Assembly (NCBI GenBank): GCA_023512135.1
Contig: JAIMAG010000004.1
Coordinates: forward strand, 62,001-126,000
Direction: 5' to 3'
DNA from: Terriglobia bacterium
GTDB lineage: Bacteria > Acidobacteriota > Terriglobia > Acidiferrales > UBA7541
DNA length: 64,000 nucleotides
Shown here piece by piece: positions 34,623-43,388 of the stretch. The notes under the pieces are model-generated. The model worked only from the letters and a program-made list of their open reading frames with translations, was not told the DNA's origin and made no database searches. The translations under genes and the position numbers were made by a program. How positions within the stretch are numbered: position 1 is the first letter of the stretch; each line of letters starts with the position of its first letter.

Positions 34623-35488
34623 CGCTCTGCCCACTTCAATTTGTTGCGCAAAATCTCGAAATACGTTCGCCGCGCCGGACGCACCAGCCGCAGCACCCGC
34701 GCCGATTTTCGCACCACGACGCGGTCTTCTTCCTGCAGGGCGACGCCCACCTGCCCGTCAATCGTCAGAAATACGCTCTCCGCGCCGGCGCGGAACGTCA
34801 CTTCGATGCTCATCCGATCCGGGATCACCAGCGGCCGGTTTGTCAGCATGTGCGGGCAGATCGGCGTGATGATGAAGGCGTCCAGCACCGGATAGACGAT
34901 CGGCCCCCCGGCCGAAAGCGAGTAGGCCGTCGAACCCGTCGGCGTGGACAGGATCAGGCCGTCGGCGCGGAAGCTGCACACGTAGATATCGTCAATGCGC
35001 AGATCGAACTCGATCATCCGCGCCAGTGCAGTTTTGTTCAGCACGGCATCATTCAGTGCGCGGTGACTTTCCACGACGCGGCCTGCGCGGACGACTTCGG
35101 CTTGCAGCAAGGGCCGTTCACTGATGCGGTGCCGGCCGGCCAGCACCTGCTCGAGCACCGGATAGAGCTCTTCGAGCGTCACGCTGGTCAGAAACCCCAG
35201 CCCGCCCAGGTTGACGGGCAGGATGGGTACCGGACGTTCGCCGACGCTGCGTGCGGTGGCCAGCAGCGTGCCATCGCCGCCGAGCACGATCAGCATGTCC
35301 GCCTGAGCCGAGAGCGCTTCCCGCGGCACGCAACGCTCCTGCTGCCCGATGCAGGACGCCGTTTCCTGGTCGTAGATGTACTCGAGTCCGTGTCGCTGCA
35401 GCCAGTCAAACAGGGCGGGCACCACGGCGCTCACCGCCTCTTTGCGTGGTTTCGAAACGATGCCGACGATGCGGATCGGCTCAGCCAT
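34619..35488 (-). CDS. nadK: NAD kinase
   Basis: 289 residues. It phosphorylates NAD to NADP with ATP or polyphosphate in the cytoplasm. The diagnostic motifs are [11 protein letters not shown] (catalytic Asp72) and [19 protein letters not shown], with NRPLVIPD and the substrate-contacting [14 protein letters not shown]. Length is normal. Its stop overlaps the amidohydrolase start by ATGA. A TAGAAT box at 35497-35502 lies 8 nt before the ATG, so an internal promoter is possible. Its position after tlyA follows the widespread xseB-ispA-(dxs)-tlyA-nadK order. Confidence 0.96.
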   Translation of the reverse strand: MAEPIRIVGIVSKPRKEAVSAVVPALFDWLQRHGLEYIYDQETASCIGQQERCVPREALSAQADMLIVLGGDGTLLATARSVGERPVPILPVNLGGLGFLTSVTLEELYPVLEQVLAGRHRISERPLLQAEVVRAGRVVESHRALNDAVLNKTALARMIEFDLRIDDIYVCSFRADGLILSTPTGSTAYSLSAGGPIVYPVLDAFIITPICPHMLTNRPLVIPDRMSIEVTFRAGAESVFLTIDGQVGVALQEEDRVVVRKSARVLRLVRPARRTYFEILRNKLKWAER

Positions 35489-35496
35489 GGCTGCCG

Positions 35497-35526
35497 ATTC
35501 TACTCCAGCCGGCCGGCAGGGGACAG
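35497..35526 (-). promoter_or_regulatory. Internal promoter candidate for nadK
   Basis: Minus-strand CTGTCC (35526-35521), an 18-nt spacer and TAGAAT (35502-35497). The -10 ends 8 nt before the ATG, so the message would be leaderless. Confidence 0.4.
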
Positions 35527-35530
35527 CCGC

Positions 35531-36295
35531 TTATCGCGAATCGGCAGGTTTGCGGCGCGCACGGAGGAAAAACTCCTGGTTGCCCTCGGCGCCAGCCAGC
35601 CGGCTGGGCACTACTCCGCAGACCTCCAGCCCCGCCGCCTCCGCTGCACGGCGCACACGCTCGATGGCTCGCGCCTGCAGCTCCGGCTCGCGTACGATTC
35701 CGCCGCGACCCACCGCCCCTCGCTCCAGTTCGAACTGTGGCTTGACCAGAATCAAAAACTCCGTTCCGGGGCGCGCCAGTGATACCAGCGCTGGCAGAAG
35801 TTTCGTCACGGAGATAAAGGAGACGTCAACCGTCACCAGCTCGACCGGCTCGGGAATATCCTGCGCGGACAGGTAGCGGGCGTTTTTCTCCACCGGAATG
35901 ACCCGCGCGTCCTGGCGCAGCTTCCAGGCGAGCTGGCTGGTGGTGACGTCCACTGCATAGACGCGCGCGGCTCCCCGCTGCAGCAGGCAGTCGGTGAATC
36001 CCCCTGTCGAAGCGCCAATGTCCAGACAGACTTTGCCCTCCACGGGCAAGCGGAAGTCTTCGAGCGCTCCGGCCAGCTTTTCGCCACCGCGGCTGGCGAA
36101 GCGGAGCCGCGTGCTGCGCAGCTCGAGCCGGGCGCCGGCGGCCACCCGGGCGCCGGCCTTGGTCACCGGTTTGCCGTCCACCCACACTTCGCCGGCCAGA
36201 ATCATGGCCTGTGCCTTGGTGCGGGATTCGGCCAGGCCGCGTTCCGCCAGCAGCGCATCCAGTCGGATTGTTTTCGCGGCAGAGCGTCCGGCCAT
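35531..36295 (-). CDS. tlyA: TlyA-family rRNA 2'-O-methyltransferase
   Basis: 254 residues: an N-terminal S4 RNA-binding domain (IRLDALLAERGLAESRTKAQ, to about residue 65) followed by an FtsJ-like methyltransferase. SAM motif I is VCLDIGASTGGFTDCLLQ, then VYAVDVTTSQLAWKL, VTVDVSFISVTKLLP and LVKPQFELERGAVGRGGIVR. In mycobacteria TlyA methylates C1409 of 16S and C1920 of 23S rRNA; shorter homologues can modify only one. It may also have the haemolysin annotation of its family, which is not supported by its mechanism. It lies 24 bp after ispA in the same operon. Confidence 0.94.
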   Translation of the reverse strand: MAGRSAAKTIRLDALLAERGLAESRTKAQAMILAGEVWVDGKPVTKAGARVAAGARLELRSTRLRFASRGGEKLAGALEDFRLPVEGKVCLDIGASTGGFTDCLLQRGAARVYAVDVTTSQLAWKLRQDARVIPVEKNARYLSAQDIPEPVELVTVDVSFISVTKLLPALVSLARPGTEFLILVKPQFELERGAVGRGGIVREPELQARAIERVRRAAEAAGLEVCGVVPSRLAGAEGNQEFFLRARRKPADSR

Positions 36296-36319
36296 GGAGG
36301 TTTTCAGCCGGCGGCTGAG

Positions 36320-37201
36320 CTAGGCCCGTCGGGCCACGAGAAAACTGGCGAGTGCCCGCAGGTTGTCGGCGCGTTCGCCATAGGGCTCCAGCGCGGCGAC
36401 CGCCCGCTCCAGCAGTTCCTGAGCAAAGGCCCGCGAGCGCTCCAGCCCATACAGGGCCGGATAGGTTGCTTTCTTCTGGGCGAGGTCTTTGCCGGCTGTT
36501 TTGCCCAGGGCTGCGGAGGATTCTTCCACGTCCAGAATATCGTCCACGACCTGAAAGGCCCATCCGATATCTTCGCCGAAGCGCCGCAGCCGCGCCAGGT
36601 CGGCTTCGGTGGCGCCACCGCTGAGCGCTCCGGCGGTTACAGCGGCGCGGATTAACGCTGCAGTTTTCGCGCGGTGGATGAACTCCAGCATGGCGGGCTC
36701 GATGGGCTTGCCCTCGGCTTCCAGGTCGGCCACCTGGCCGCCGACCATCCCGCCGCGAGTGCCTGCGGCCAGGGCCACTTCGTGGATGATGGCCACGCGG
36801 CGCTCGGCGGCCAGCGGCGCGGCCGCCAGTGTCTCGAATGCCAGCGTGAGCAGGGCATCGCCGGCCAGGATCGCCGTCGCTTCGCCGAACGCCTTGTGGC
36901 AGGTGGGCATGCCGCGGCGCAGGTCATCGTTGTCGAGCGCGGGCAGATCGTCGTGGATCAGCGAGTAGGTGTGGATAAATTCAATCGCGCAACCTACGGC
37001 CAGGGCCGCCTGCGCATTGGCCTCGAAGATGTGCGCCGTTTCCAGACAGAGAATCGGCCGGATCCGTTTGCCGCCCGCAAACACAGAATAGCGCATCGCC
37101 TGGTGCACCGACGCCGGCGGTGTGTCCGCAGCGGGAAGCAGCAGATCCAGGGTCTCTTCAATCGCGCGGCGGTCGGCTTCGAAGAATGCGGGAAAGTTCA
37201 T
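36320..37201 (-). CDS. ispA: Short-chain polyprenyl diphosphate synthase (FPP/GPP synthase type)
   Basis: 293 residues from the ATG at 37201. It condenses DMAPP/IPP to geranyl and farnesyl diphosphate for quinones, hopanoids and undecaprenyl phosphate. The first Asp-rich motif is HDDLPALDNDDLRRG (Asp84, 85, 90), preceded by GGKRIRP; the second is FQVVDDILDVEESS. Two residues between the Asp pairs in the first motif are the bacterial type I signature. Typical relatives are followed by dxs, but here tlyA comes next. The stop-to-start gap to tlyA is 24 bp. Confidence 0.94.
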   Translation of the reverse strand: MNFPAFFEADRRAIEETLDLLLPAADTPPASVHQAMRYSVFAGGKRIRPILCLETAHIFEANAQAALAVGCAIEFIHTYSLIHDDLPALDNDDLRRGMPTCHKAFGEATAILAGDALLTLAFETLAAAPLAAERRVAIIHEVALAAGTRGGMVGGQVADLEAEGKPIEPAMLEFIHRAKTAALIRAAVTAGALSGGATEADLARLRRFGEDIGWAFQVVDDILDVEESSAALGKTAGKDLAQKKATYPALYGLERSRAFAQELLERAVAALEPYGERADNLRALASFLVARRA

Positions 37202-37232
37202 GCCAGGCAGTTCCCGGAGGGGCGGGCAGCGT

Positions 37233-37511
37233 TCACCCGGAGTTTTCTTCTTCCTCGTTGCCAGCCTCGAACGGTTTTGCGGCCAGCGTGCCATCGGCCT
37301 GTTTCAGCAGAATTTCGACGCGGGCTTCGGCTTCTTCGAGCTGTTTCTGACAGGCGCGGGAAAGTTCCACGCCTTCTTCGAACAACTTCATCGCTTCGTC
37401 AAGCGAAACATTCGCTGCTTCCAGTTTGCGCACGACTTCTTCCAGTCGCGCCAGCGACTTCTCAAAATCCAGTTTTTTTGCCGCCTCGCGCTTGCTGGAT
37501 GCGGGATTCAC
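37233..37511 (-). CDS. xseB: Exodeoxyribonuclease VII small subunit
   Basis: 92 residues from a GTG at 37511. The family core is FEKSLARLEEVVRKLEAANV followed by LDEAMKLFEEGVELSRACQK, two helices of the XseB fold. With XseA it forms a large complex that degrades single-stranded DNA from both ends. The XseA gene is not in the window. The C-terminal 25 residues are acidic and unconserved. It sits 12 bp after mutM. Confidence 0.94.
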   Translation of the reverse strand: MNPASSKREAAKKLDFEKSLARLEEVVRKLEAANVSLDEAMKLFEEGVELSRACQKQLEEAEARVEILLKQADGTLAAKPFEAGNEEEENSG

Positions 37512-37523
37512 GTCGGCACGCTC

Positions 37524-38342
37524 TCAGTGCTGGCAGCCCGGGCAGTAAAACGTCGAACGATGGCCCTGCCGGATGCGGCGGATACGCCGGCCGCAGCGCG
37601 GGCAATCCCGCCCTTGCCGTTGATAGACGGCGAGCATCGCTTCGATCCCGGGCATCGTCCACTCCGGGTTGCTCAGATCAGGCTCCGGCTTCAAGCAGCA
37701 TTCTATCCCACGCCGCAAAACCTCAACAATGGCTTTGTGCAGCCGTCGCACCTGCACACCCTTTAGACTGCTGGCCCGGCGCTTCGGGTGCAAACCGGCG
37801 TGCCAGAGCGCCTCCGCCGCGTAAATATTGCCGAGGCCGGCGATCTGCGTCTGTTCCATCAGGAACGGTTTCAGTGGACGGCGGCTGCGCCGCAGCAGGG
37901 CCTGCAGCCGCGCGACTGTGAACGCGCGCGTGAGCGGCTCCACGCCCAGCGTGCGAATCCCGGCCGACTGCTCTGGATGTTCCAGCCAGTGCACCCGTCC
38001 CAGGTGTCGAGGGTCGGCGTACGCCAGCGTGCCCCGCTCGAGTTCCCAGGCCACGTCCACGTGTCCGCGCAGGCGGTGGTCGGCAAACCAGAAGATGGCT
38101 CCGCTCAGTCGGAAGTGCAGGGCCATCCAGCCGGCGTCCTGGGGCGCCAACCGCAGCAGCAGGTATTTGCCGCGCCGTGTCACGGCTGCAATGCGCCGTC
38201 CCAGCACTCGAGTGCGGAACTGGCGTGCGGTCTGAGGCCGCAACACGATGGCGTGCCGCACATGGACCGCACGAATCTGCTGGCCGCAGAGTTGCGGACG
38301 CAGCAGGCGAACCAGCGCTTCCACTTCGGGCAGCTCGGGCAT
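37524..38342 (-). CDS. mutM: Formamidopyrimidine-DNA glycosylase (Fpg/MutM)
   Basis: 272 residues. The ATG at 38342 gives MPELPEVEAL, and Pro2/Glu3 are the catalytic N-terminus exposed after Met removal. It removes 8-oxoguanine and other oxidised bases and cleaves the abasic site. PFLMEQTQIAGLGNIYAAEA is the helix-two-turn-helix. The C-terminal zinc finger is CPRCGRRIRRIRQGHRSTFY-CPGC, with all four cysteines. Lys in the beta-turn (RRGKYLLLRL) is present. A stretch of about 40 codons upstream is open but outside the gene. AGGA is near the start. Confidence 0.95.
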   Translation of the reverse strand: MPELPEVEALVRLLRPQLCGQQIRAVHVRHAIVLRPQTARQFRTRVLGRRIAAVTRRGKYLLLRLAPQDAGWMALHFRLSGAIFWFADHRLRGHVDVAWELERGTLAYADPRHLGRVHWLEHPEQSAGIRTLGVEPLTRAFTVARLQALLRRSRRPLKPFLMEQTQIAGLGNIYAAEALWHAGLHPKRRASSLKGVQVRRLHKAIVEVLRRGIECCLKPEPDLSNPEWTMPGIEAMLAVYQRQGRDCPRCGRRIRRIRQGHRSTFYCPGCQH

Positions 38343-38376
38343 ACCTGTTCCTGCGGGGTACGGCAGGCGCCGCCGA

Positions 38377-40749
38377 TCAGTCTGGCAGCAGCCGCAGGGT
38401 GTGTCGGCGCACCCGCTGCCAGGCTGCGTCGGAAAACGGAGGCCGCAGCGCACGCCCCTCAAACCAGGCCGGGAATTGATCCCGGTAGTGTGGGCTGGGC
38501 CACTGTCCGGACTGGCCGGTGGGGATGAGCAGGATGGAGTTGTCCCAGTCGGCCGTGTCGGCCACGAAACGCATCGCCGGCCCGAATCGCCGCCCGGTTT
38601 GTTTCACGGTGTGCGGGGTGCCTGGCTGCGGCAGTGGGCCAATGCTGAGCAGTGAGCGCAACATGCCCGACCGTCCCAGCGGATGCAGAATCTCGAGCGG
38701 CACGAGCTTGCCCCACTCCCAGTGATTCGGGTTCGCCGTGCCGGTCTGCGTCGCCAGTTGTTCCAGCGCGGCTTCGGCTGCGGCCAGCAGCAGCGCGTCG
38801 TAGCTGGCAACTCCCTCGGGGAGCCAGTGGGCGGGCCGCTCCTGCAGGATATTTTCCAGAAAAACGGAGCTGCGGAACCAGCTGTATTGCTGCGTCTGCT
38901 CGCCCAGGTGCGGTGTGAGCAGCCGCTCGAGCAGCTCGCGCCGCACCGCGTCCGCAAATGCCGTCTCTACCGAGTCGACCCGCGCCAGCCCGTCCCAGCT
39001 CTGCAGCCGGTCGAGCAGCGTGCGCAAGCGCGGGTCGCGCGGAGGCACGTGTTCGGCCGCCTTGAGCAAGGCCCGTGCCAGTGTCAGGTGCGGCAGGCTG
39101 AGCACGTCAGTCTGGATGCGCAGAAAATCTTCCGGGCGGAATTTTTCTCCGCGCTGCATCTGCTCTTCGAGCAACTGGTGGATGCGCGCGGTACGATGTG
39201 GTGCCACCCAGTTTTCGGTCAGGTGGTGCGGGTAGCTCGGGCCAACCACGCGGGCATTCGCGGTGACGAGTATGCCCTCGCGGGGGTTCAGCACCTGCGG
39301 CAATTCCGCAAACGGAATGTAGCCGATCCAGTCATGGTCGTCGGTTTCGCCGGCCATTGGTACCGCGCCGTTGCCCTGGCGGCGGATGGGTACACGCGCC
39401 GGCAGCACGTAGCCGATGTTCCCGTCCACGTCAGCGTAAACGGTGTTTTGCGCTGGGCCGACGATTTCCTGGCTCACGGCGAGGAATTCCTCCCAGTTCC
39501 GCGCCCGCCCCAGCCAGAAGAAGCGTGCGCCGAGCCCGCCCGGTTCGGTGGCGACCCAGCGCATGGCGTAGCCGCGCGAACCCTCCCGCACCACCACGGG
39601 CCCGTGCGCGGTTACCAGCACGTCGTGCACAACGTCATCCTGGCCACGCACGCGAATGACTTCGCGGCGCACTTCTGCCGCTACCCAGCGGCCATTCCGC
39701 AGATACTCGTGGGAGGTCTCATCGCGAAAGGTTTCTATGTAGAGGTCCTGCACATCGGCGCCGTTGTTCGTGAATCCCCAGGCGATGCGTTCGTTGTGCC
39801 CGATGATGATCAGCGGCACGCCGGGCAGGGCAAAACCACGCACGTTCCAGCCGGGTGCGGTGATTTGCAGCAGATACCAGATGCAGGGCAGCTCGAGGCG
39901 CAGGTGCGTGTCGTTGGCCAGCAGAGGCTTGCCCGAGTACGTCCAGGCTCCCGAAACAACCCAGTTGTTGCTGCCGACCGCCACGGTCAGGTCCTCGACC
40001 GGCTCTAGGAACGGCATAAAGGTGGCGGTGTGGTCTTCGACCGGACGCTGCAGGAACTCAGTCCGATGACGCAGCGGGGTCGGCACGCTTCCGCCAACGA
40101 CGTAGTGGTCCAGCGGCGAATCCACGACGTAGAGTTCCCGGGCACGTGCCTCCCCCAGGCGCGCAGTCACTCTGGCCCGATTCAGCTCGCTGCGCCACGA
40201 CGAGGCCAGCACGCGATACATGTACGCTGCCACCAGCAGGGTGTCGCGCGGGGTCCACGGCCGCGGTTCGTAGCGCAGCACGGTGAACTCCCAGGGCAGC
40301 CGTCCGCGCTGCTGCTCGAGGTAGCTGTTGACTCCGGCCGCATAGGCTTCCAGCAACTGCCGCGAATCGTCGTCGAGCAGCGCCGCATCGCGCTCTGCGG
40401 CTGCGCGGAATCCCAGGGTGCGCGCTTCGCGGTCAGACTCCAGGGTGGCGGCGCCGAAGATTTCTGAAAGCTCGCCGGCGGCGGCGCGGCGAATCAGATC
40501 CATCTGCCAGAGACGGTCCTGCGCGAGCAGAAAGCCCTGGGCGGTGGCAGCATCGAGCAACGACGCCGCGCGGATGCGTGCTACGCCGAGCGGGTCGCGT
40601 TCGATGACGACCTCGGCGTCGAGCGCGGGCAGCGAAGCGGTGCCCTCGTACTCCGGCAGGGCCCGGTACACAACCCACCCAGCGACGAGCAGCGCCAGCC
40701 CGAGCAGCCCTACCGCCAGATACAGTATCTTTCGCAGGACGTTGCGCAT
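38377..40749 (-). CDS. Penicillin acylase family protein (Ntn hydrolase)
   Basis: 790 residues. A single N-terminal membrane segment (residues 9-29) anchors or exports it. The family matures by autocatalytic cleavage before a Ser nucleophile; here it is Ser260 in AVGSNNWVVSG, which gives an alpha chain of about 230 residues and a beta chain of about 530. IERDPLGVARIRAASLLDAA, GFLLAQDRLWQMD, RRAAAGELSEIFG and GFTNNGADVQDLY are standard. Members cleave penicillins, acyl-homoserine lactones or other acyl amides; the substrate is not predictable. It begins the minus-strand operon through nadK. Confidence 0.93.
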   Translation of the reverse strand: MRNVLRKILYLAVGLLGLALLVAGWVVYRALPEYEGTASLPALDAEVVIERDPLGVARIRAASLLDAATAQGFLLAQDRLWQMDLIRRAAAGELSEIFGAATLESDREARTLGFRAAAERDAALLDDDSRQLLEAYAAGVNSYLEQQRGRLPWEFTVLRYEPRPWTPRDTLLVAAYMYRVLASSWRSELNRARVTARLGEARARELYVVDSPLDHYVVGGSVPTPLRHRTEFLQRPVEDHTATFMPFLEPVEDLTVAVGSNNWVVSGAWTYSGKPLLANDTHLRLELPCIWYLLQITAPGWNVRGFALPGVPLIIIGHNERIAWGFTNNGADVQDLYIETFRDETSHEYLRNGRWVAAEVRREVIRVRGQDDVVHDVLVTAHGPVVVREGSRGYAMRWVATEPGGLGARFFWLGRARNWEEFLAVSQEIVGPAQNTVYADVDGNIGYVLPARVPIRRQGNGAVPMAGETDDHDWIGYIPFAELPQVLNPREGILVTANARVVGPSYPHHLTENWVAPHRTARIHQLLEEQMQRGEKFRPEDFLRIQTDVLSLPHLTLARALLKAAEHVPPRDPRLRTLLDRLQSWDGLARVDSVETAFADAVRRELLERLLTPHLGEQTQQYSWFRSSVFLENILQERPAHWLPEGVASYDALLLAAAEAALEQLATQTGTANPNHWEWGKLVPLEILHPLGRSGMLRSLLSIGPLPQPGTPHTVKQTGRRFGPAMRFVADTADWDNSILLIPTGQSGQWPSPHYRDQFPAWFEGRALRPPFSDAAWQRVRRHTLRLLPD

Positions 40750-40758
40750 GGCGGTGCG

Positions 40759-40787
40759 AGTCTAGAGCAGCATCCCCCCGCGGACAA
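40759..40787 (-). promoter_or_regulatory. Promoter of the penicillin acylase-mutM-xseB-ispA-tlyA-nadK operon
   Basis: Minus-strand TTGTCC (40787-40782), a 17-nt spacer and TAGACT (40764-40759). Only 9 nt lie between the -10 box and the ATG, giving a leader of 2-3 nt, if any. Confidence 0.6.
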
Positions 40788-40862
40788 GTTGGAACTGGAG
40801 GTTCGCCGTGGCGACGGGAAAGCCCTGCTTGCCTCCGGCTGGCTTGGTAGAATAGGAGTAAC

Positions 40863-41027
40863 ATGGTGAACGCCGGCATCTTGTCCAATCCCGACGCGCA
40901 GGTCTGGTCGCTGTGGTGGCCGGTCCTGCCGGCCGCCGCATCGGAAGCGCAGGGCGAGCCGTTCGGCCCGCACGAGGAACCGGCGCGCGGCGAGCGGTCG
41001 CTGCGCGAGGCCACATGGCTGCTCTGA
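40863..41027 (+). CDS. Small protein of unknown function (54 aa)
   Basis: ATG at 40863 is preceded by AGGAG at 4-nt spacing and by the extended -10-like sequence TGGTAGAAT (40845-40853); one of the two may be coincidence. The 54-residue product begins MVNAGILSNPDAQVWSLWWP and ends EATWLL. It has four Trp, an Ala/Pro-rich middle and an acidic/basic second half, with no signal peptide or cysteines. Nearly all third codon positions are G or C (about 90%), as in real genes here. The next gene starts 61 bp later on the same strand. Function unknown; an antisense shadow cannot be fully excluded. Confidence 0.5.
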   Translation: MVNAGILSNPDAQVWSLWWPVLPAAASEAQGEPFGPHEEPARGERSLREATWLL

Positions 41028-41088
41028 GCTCTGGCTCGGCAGCCGGGGAACGACGGCGTCGCTGGGTGTCGGACGGCCGGATGCGCCC

Positions 41089-42456
41089 ATGATCGGTTTA
41101 CGCCTGTTTGCGGTGCTGTTGCTGACCGGGCTCAACGCCTTTTTCGTCGCGGCTGAATTTTCGCTGGTCGCCATGCGGGCCTCGCGCGTGCGTCAGCTGA
41201 TCGAAGAAGGTCACAGCGCCGCGCGGGTCGTGCAGTGGCTGCAGGCCGACCTGGATCGCGTGCTCTCGGGCGTGCAGTTGGGCATCACCTTCGCCAGCCT
41301 GGGACTCGGCTACGTGGGCCAGACGACGTTCGCGGCGCTCTTCCAGAACGCCCTCTCCTGGATGCCTTCCACGCAGGCGTTGCTGGTGGCAAATACGGCT
41401 GCCGTGGTGCTGGCGTTTTCCCTGATCACGTTTCTGCACGTGGTGCTGGGTGAGCTGGTGCCGAAAAGTCTGGCGCTGCAGACCACGGAGCGGCTGGCGC
41501 TGCTGGTGGCTCGACCCCTGCACTGGTTCATCACGGTTTTCCGCTGGCCGATCGACGCCTTCGACGGTGCCGCGCGCGTGATGGTTCGCTGGATGGGCGT
41601 GGCCAACCCCCACAGCCATTCGTTGGTGCACTCGCCCGAGGAACTTCTCGTGCTGGTCGAGCAGGCGCGCGAACGGGGCCTGGTCCAGGCCCGCGAACAA
41701 CGGTTCATCGAAAGTGCTCTGGAGCTCAGCCGGATTCAGGTGCGCGAAATCATGGTGCCGCGTCCGGATCTGCATGTTCTGCCGGTCGAGGCCAGCCTGG
41801 AAGAAACGCTGCGCGTTTTTGCTACCACGCAGCGTTCCCGCCTGCCCGTCTATCAGGGCACGCTTGACCACATCTTGGGCTTCGTGCACATCAAAGACAT
41901 TTTCTGGATTCTGCTGGACCGCGAGCGCCGCATCGAGGAAGGTGCCGCGCCGCCCCCGTTCAACCTGCGCCGCATCCTGCGCGATGTGCTGATTGTGCCG
42001 GAGGGCAAGCCGGTCAGCGAACTGCTGCTCGAGATGCGCTCCCGGCGAATGGGGCTGGCGATGGTCGTGGACGAACACGGCAGCATCCTCGGCATGGTCA
42101 CCCTGGAAGACATCCTGGAAGAAATCGTCGGCGAGATTCACGACGAATTCGACGTGCCCGAGCAGCCCGCACGGCTCGCCGACGGCGCGATGATCTTCGA
42201 CGGCTCTACGAAACTGCGCGACCTCGAAACGCAGTACGAAATCGACCTGCCCGATGACCCGGCGTATGAAACCATCGGCGGCTTCGTGCTCGCCCAGCTC
42301 GGCTTCATCCCCCGCGGCGGCGAAACCTTCGACTGGGACGGGCTGCGGTTCACCGTGCTGGAAATGGATCGCCGTCGGGTGGCCCGCGTCAAGATTCAGC
42401 AACTGAAAACCGACGCCGGAGCCGCAGATCCCTCTGCGGGCAAAACGCCGTCCTGA
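41089..42456 (+). CDS. CNNM-family (HlyC/CorC) integral membrane protein with CBS pair
   Basis: 455 residues. The N-terminal CNNM/DUF21 transmembrane domain spans about residues 1-185 (NAFFVAAEFSLVAMRASRVR; HVVLGELVPKSLALQTTER). A CBS pair follows (about 205-330: VREIMVPRPDLHVLPVEASL; MGLAMVVDEHGSILGMVTLE), then a CorC_HlyC domain (about 350-440). Related proteins export or sense Mg2+ or Co2+; 'hemolysin' is a historical name. There is no second metal gene nearby. The ATG at 41089 has no strong ribosome site. The SAM hydrolase gene is convergent 21 bp away. Confidence 0.93.
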   Translation: MIGLRLFAVLLLTGLNAFFVAAEFSLVAMRASRVRQLIEEGHSAARVVQWLQADLDRVLSGVQLGITFASLGLGYVGQTTFAALFQNALSWMPSTQALLVANTAAVVLAFSLITFLHVVLGELVPKSLALQTTERLALLVARPLHWFITVFRWPIDAFDGAARVMVRWMGVANPHSHSLVHSPEELLVLVEQARERGLVQAREQRFIESALELSRIQVREIMVPRPDLHVLPVEASLEETLRVFATTQRSRLPVYQGTLDHILGFVHIKDIFWILLDRERRIEEGAAPPPFNLRRILRDVLIVPEGKPVSELLLEMRSRRMGLAMVVDEHGSILGMVTLEDILEEIVGEIHDEFDVPEQPARLADGAMIFDGSTKLRDLETQYEIDLPDDPAYETIGGFVLAQLGFIPRGGETFDWDGLRFTVLEMDRRRVARVKIQQLKTDAGAADPSAGKTPS

Positions 42457-42477
42457 GCGGCGTGGCGGTCAGGATGG

Positions 42478-43272
42478 CTAGCCGATTTCGATGGTGAGTT
42501 CGGCGCCGCGGGTCACACCGAGCTGGCGTGCCGCGCTGCCGCGGTTGAGGGAAATCTCCAGAAACCCGCTCGAGCCGACGATGGCGAAGGGTTCGCCGGT
42601 CGGTGCATCGCTGTAGATGGCGCGCAGCGTGGTGATTTGCCTGCCGCCGATGTGCAGACGGAACGGGCGCCCCTGCAGCAGAATTTCCGGGATATCTTCG
42701 GCGGTCACGCTGGTCACCAGATTGCCGAAGCTGTCCACGCGCAGCACGACGCCGCGCACGGCTCCATCGCTGCGCCGGGCGCGCGGAAGCGCAAACCGGA
42801 CGAAATCGTGGACCTCTTCTCCGAAACTCTGGGGCTGCCAGGTTTTCGTCAGCCAGGCGGCCACCGGGGCGAAGATGTCGCGTCCGTGGAAGGTGTTGCT
42901 CACCGGATGCAGAAAGTAGTGGTCGGCCGTGATGTGGCGCACCGAAAACGTGGCCTCGCGCTCGTAGATCATCGAAAGCACACCGTTGTCGGGAGCGACG
43001 AAGTAGTGCTGCTCGCCGGTCACCAGGATCGGACGCCGCTGAGAGCCCACGCCCGGGTCCACCACCACGACGTGTACCGTCCGCGGCGGAAAGTAACGGT
43101 AGGCCTGCCCGATGGAAAGCGCACCGTCCAGGATATCGAACGGCAGGACGTGGTGGTTGATGTCCACGATGCGCGCTTCCGGATTGATTTTCAGGATCAC
43201 GCCTTTCAGCGTACCGACCAGATGGTCCCGCAGGCCGTAGTCGGTGGTCAGTGTGATGACTGGAATGGGCAA
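42478..43272 (-). CDS. SAM hydrolase (SAM hydroxide adenosyltransferase, DUF62 family)
   Basis: 264 residues if started from the TTG at 43272. An upstream ATG at 43308 is in frame but lies only 3 nt from the promoter's -10 box, so it cannot be reached by a normal transcript. The TTG start gives the family N-terminus (MPIPVITLTTDYGLRD), with GGGG 6 nt upstream. The enzyme class converts SAM and water to adenosine and methionine. The conserved residues are present in LRDHLVGTLKGVI, VVDPGVGSQRRPI and TFHGRDIFAPVAAWL. Fluorinase and chlorinase are distant relatives; the halide-binding loop is absent. Confidence 0.9.
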   Translation of the reverse strand: MPIPVITLTTDYGLRDHLVGTLKGVILKINPEARIVDINHHVLPFDILDGALSIGQAYRYFPPRTVHVVVVDPGVGSQRRPILVTGEQHYFVAPDNGVLSMIYEREATFSVRHITADHYFLHPVSNTFHGRDIFAPVAAWLTKTWQPQSFGEEVHDFVRFALPRARRSDGAVRGVVLRVDSFGNLVTSVTAEDIPEILLQGRPFRLHIGGRQITTLRAIYSDAPTGEPFAIVGSSGFLEISLNRGSAARQLGVTRGAELTIEIG

Positions 43273-43311
43273 TCGGGTCCCCGTCTCGGTGATTTTTGCG
43301 CGCCGCATCGC

Positions 43312-43340
43312 AACCTAGCCGACGCGCTCGAGCTTGTCAA
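43312..43340 (-). promoter_or_regulatory. Promoter of the SAM hydrolase gene
   Basis: Minus-strand TTGACA (43340-43335), a 17-nt spacer and TAGGTT (43317-43312). It lies in the 116-bp gap between the divergent SAM hydrolase and msrP genes and decides the downstream TTG start. Confidence 0.65.
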
Positions 43341-43388
43341 GGTCAGGTTGTCCTTCCAGCAGACAGTCTGTGCTACCATGGTTCCTCT

